A stretch of DNA of 64,000 bases from contig CAIQIA010000016.1 in assembly GCA_903871775.1 (NCBI GenBank), positions 186,001-250,000 on the forward strand, in the 5' to 3' direction. Of this stretch, positions 61,990-64,000 are shown one piece after another (within the stretch, counting starts at the first letter, position 1; each line of letters opens with the position of its first letter). Under the pieces are notes generated by a model that saw nothing but the letters and a program-made list of their open reading frames with translations, was not told the origin of the DNA and made no database searches. Origin of the DNA: an uncultured cyanobacterium. GTDB taxonomy: Bacteria; Cyanobacteriota; Cyanobacteriia; PCC-6307; Cyanobiaceae. Position numbers and translations under genes: made by a program.

Positions 61990-63091
61990 GGTGTGCCCAA
62001 TGAAGCATCAAGAAGTGCGAAGCATTAGGGTCGGAGATTTCCTGATTGGCGATGGTCATCCTTGTTTCATTACCTATGAAGCAGGTCCTACTCACAACGG
62101 AATAGAATCGGCAATTCGTTTAGTACAGGAAGCTGCCAAGTCGGGAGCTAACGCTATTAAGTTTCAGATTTTTGATGCCGATCGCCTTGTAGCCGACCGA
62201 AAACAACAGTTTCAGTATTCAATCTTGATAGACCGGTCCACTGGGGAAACACAAGAAGTCGCTGAACCCCTTTACAACATTCTACAGCGCCGCTGTCTGA
62301 ATGTAGATCAGTGGAGACGTGTTAAGGCTGAATCAGACTCATACAACCTTGCTTTTTTTGCGACCGTCGGATTTGAGGATGATCTTCGACTTTTGATAGA
62401 TCTAAATTGTCATTCTGTGAAAATAGCGTCAGCTGATGTAGATCATGCCCCTCTCTTGCGTCTAGCGGCAAGATCAGGGCTAAATGTACAACTCGATACT
62501 GGCAACGCTGAGATCGAGGAAATAGCTAGCGCTGTCAAGATTCTCGAGGCGGAAAGATGTCATTCTATCATTATTCATCAATGCCCTAGCGGCTATCCTG
62601 CTCGCCTTCCTAGCATATGCCTGCGAATGATTCAAAGTTTAAGAGATAAGTTCCCGTTCTATCCAATTGCCTACTCTGATCATACTCCTGAAGCCGACAT
62701 GGATATTGCGGCTGTGGCCCTTGGAGCAAATCTAATAGAGAAGACAATCACTCTCGATCGATGCACTCCAAGCGTGGAACACATCTTTTCACTTGAACCA
62801 CCTGAGATGAAGTCCTTTATCCGCCGTTTGCGTGACGTGGAAACGGCCCTAGGGATACCTGACCGCCGCTTGACAGAAGAGCAAAAGGATTCTAGAAGAA
62901 TGATTCGGCGTAGCCCTTATGCAATCAACCCTGCTGGTAAAGGCACTGCATTACACGATTTGGAAGTGGAATACCGGAGACCTGGTACCGGACTTTCACC
63001 CTTGGAGTGGGAAGAGGCTTGTAAATCAGGGATGCGACTTACCAGTGACATCAAAGCAAGAGAGCAACTCAATAAAGAACTTATAGGGTAG
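61982..63091 (+). CDS. NeuB-family nonulosonic acid synthase (PseI-like)
   Basis: 369 aa. TIM barrel (about 25-280) followed by a SAF antifreeze-like domain (about 305-360; RRSPYAINPAGKGTALHDLE). Condenses phosphoenolpyruvate with a 6-deoxy amino hexose. Conserved blocks: YEAGPTHNG, AIKFQIFDADRL, KIASADVDHAPLLRL and PIAYSDHTPEAD. The usual IEKHFTLD is IEKTITLD here, with Thr (T255) at a normal metal-ligand His. Context favours pseudaminic acid, but legionaminic or sialic acid synthase cannot be excluded. GC is far below the left half of the window. Confidence 0.87.
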   Translation: MPKVCPMKHQEVRSIRVGDFLIGDGHPCFITYEAGPTHNGIESAIRLVQEAAKSGANAIKFQIFDADRLVADRKQQFQYSILIDRSTGETQEVAEPLYNILQRRCLNVDQWRRVKAESDSYNLAFFATVGFEDDLRLLIDLNCHSVKIASADVDHAPLLRLAARSGLNVQLDTGNAEIEEIASAVKILEAERCHSIIIHQCPSGYPARLPSICLRMIQSLRDKFPFYPIAYSDHTPEADMDIAAVALGANLIEKTITLDRCTPSVEHIFSLEPPEMKSFIRRLRDVETALGIPDRRLTEEQKDSRRMIRRSPYAINPAGKGTALHDLEVEYRRPGTGLSPLEWEEACKSGMRLTSDIKAREQLNKELIG

Positions 63092-63093
63092 AT

Positions 63094-63822
63094 ATGCCTA
63101 TAAATTATCACAAATCCCAAATCACTAGCCGGTTAGCCTTAATTCCAGCAAGAGGAGGCTCAAAGCGTCTCCCGCGCAAAAACATACTTCCTCTCGGGGG
63201 ACAACCTATGCTCTGCTGGAGCATTAATGCGGCAATAAAAAGTCAACTTTTTGAGCGTATTTGTGTCAGCACGGATGATGCAGAAATCGCACTCATAGCT
63301 AACAACGCTGGAGCCGAGGTTCTTCGTAGACCTACATACCTAGGGACTGACGAATCAACAGTTGCAGATGTCTGCAAATATCACATCCAAGATTTCAAAG
63401 ACAACGGAATAACATTCGACCACTTATATTGCTTGTACCCAACAGCGCCTTTGCGCAATGCCGATGACCTCATTGCAATGGCATCAATTTTCGAGAAAAG
63501 ACATGATGCGATAGCTGTTGTTGCAGTCACCAAGTTTTTGCATTATCCCCACCAAGCACTCCACATTGAAAAGAATGGATCGCTAAAAGCATTCTGGCCT
63601 CAACTAACCAAGCTTAGAGGAAGTGAGTTGCCAACGTTAGTTGCGGGGAATGGGAGCACTTACGCAGTATCAATTGCTCATTTTTTAAAAACACTAGACT
63701 TTACACCTGAGACTGGTCTTTACGCTCATGTGATGAGCCTAATGCGATCGATTGACGTTGATACACCAGATGAATATGAGCTCCTAAAGGCGGCTTTCGC
63801 TGTAATTTCACAAAGTAATTAA
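63094..63822 (+). CDS. CMP-nonulosonic acid cytidylyltransferase (PseF/NeuA family)
   Basis: 242 aa. CTP-binding motif ALIPARGGSKRLPRKNI at the N-terminus, then SINAAIKSQLFERICVSTDD and LYPTAPLRNADD, typical of acylneuraminate cytidylyltransferases. Activates the PseI-like product with CTP. Last clear gene of the island, 2 nt after the synthase. Matching acetyltransferase (PseH) and UDP-sugar hydrolase (PseG) genes are not in the window. Confidence 0.9.
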   Translation: MPINYHKSQITSRLALIPARGGSKRLPRKNILPLGGQPMLCWSINAAIKSQLFERICVSTDDAEIALIANNAGAEVLRRPTYLGTDESTVADVCKYHIQDFKDNGITFDHLYCLYPTAPLRNADDLIAMASIFEKRHDAIAVVAVTKFLHYPHQALHIEKNGSLKAFWPQLTKLRGSELPTLVAGNGSTYAVSIAHFLKTLDFTPETGLYAHVMSLMRSIDVDTPDEYELLKAAFAVISQSN

Positions 63823-63842
63823 CCATAATGATCCGTGCGTTT

Positions 63843-63869
63843 AGGGGTCATAATGACTCATTGACCCCT
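63843..63869. repeat. 8-bp inverted repeat after the CMP-transferase gene
   Basis: AGGGGTCA and TGACCCCT are perfect inverse complements 11 nt apart. A second one, CACCTC to GAGGTG, follows at about 63923-63949. No T tract follows the first, so it is a weak terminator at best; it could also mark the end of a mobile element that continues beyond the window. Confidence 0.5.
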
Positions 63870-63949
63870 TAACTACGACATGATTGCCGGTTTACAAGAT
63901 GAAAGGACCAGCCGTGATGACACACCTCCAGCTGTGATAAACTGAGGTG

Positions 63950-64000
63950 GTGACTAGTAACGCCAGCTATCATCCGAACTTTCTATTTCGCCCAACAGCG
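63950..64000 (+). CDS. Possible start of a further gene, cut by the window edge
   Basis: An open frame from GTG 63950 to the last base encodes 17 residues, VTSNASYHPNFLFRPTA. A purine-rich GAGGTG lies immediately upstream, too close to be ideal. Product unknown; included only so that the edge is not overlooked. Confidence 0.25.
   Translation, partial: MTSNASYHPNFLFRPTA

Overview
The window is a gene-dense, very GC-rich stretch of a cyanobacterial chromosome. The evidence is an apcE-apcA-apcB-apcC phycobilisome core cluster, the split cyanobacterial ATP synthase operons (beta-epsilon apart from a-c-b'-b-delta-alpha-gamma, with a duplicated b subunit), ftrV, a PSRP-3/Ycf65 ribosomal protein, the cyanobacterial rpoZ, a DUF1818 protein, a CcdA/Ccs1 cytochrome c maturation pair and HIP1 octamers (GCGATCGC). 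Base composition and compact layout suggest a Cyanobium/Synechococcus-type alpha-cyanobacterium; that placement is inference.

Layout. 1-9.8 kb: cell-envelope sugar nucleotides, with rfbD(end)-rfbB-rfbC for dTDP-rhamnose, a two-domain glycosyltransferase, cysS, and a reverse-strand galE-uxs-ugd run (UDP-Gal, UDP-Xyl, UDP-GlcA). 9.9-19.9 kb: a membrane protein, DUF1818, rpoZ, a short Hsp70 with a co-encoded membrane-anchored partner, ftrV, pyrR, gpmI, secG, an APC permease and ppk2. 20-24.2 kb: groES-groEL behind a CIRCE operator, and atpD-atpC. 24.3-32.3 kb: PSRP-3, a transaldolase-like protein, a HAD protein, an M24 peptidase, a CNNM protein, a GTPase, nadD and nadE. 32.2-38.9 kb: an M23 peptidase, an ald-PAS-histidine kinase run facing two response regulators, then a ferredoxin / 60-aa / DUF3326 operon preceded by a 2OG-Fe(II) oxygenase. 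39.6-46.6 kb: the large ATP synthase operon with a methyltransferase upstream. 46.8-55.7 kb: apcE, apcABC, ftsW, a lytic transglycosylase lipoprotein, ccdA, ccs1. 55.6-59.6 kb: queF, glnB under a probable NtcA site, tlyA, a small protein, purB, a possible zinc protein. 59.7-63.8 kb: a nonulosonic-acid island (pseB, pseC, a NeuB-family synthase, a CMP-sugar transferase) whose base composition falls steadily to AT-rich. The last 180 bases are AT-rich with inverted repeats and may hold the start of another gene or a mobile-element end.

Most of the window supports basic physiology: light harvesting, ATP synthesis, nitrogen sensing, NAD synthesis and protein folding. Both ends supply sugars for surface polysaccharide. 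Of twelve tail-to-tail gene pairs, eight overlap at their 3' ends, two abut within 3 nt, and the only two that are clearly separated each carry a rho-independent hairpin. I saw no tRNA, rRNA, CRISPR array, prophage or complete insertion sequence. No single locus is an obvious new system. The best candidates are the 2OG oxygenase/ferredoxin/60-aa/DUF3326 run, the lidless Hsp70 with its tethered partner, and the split PAS/kinase locus.
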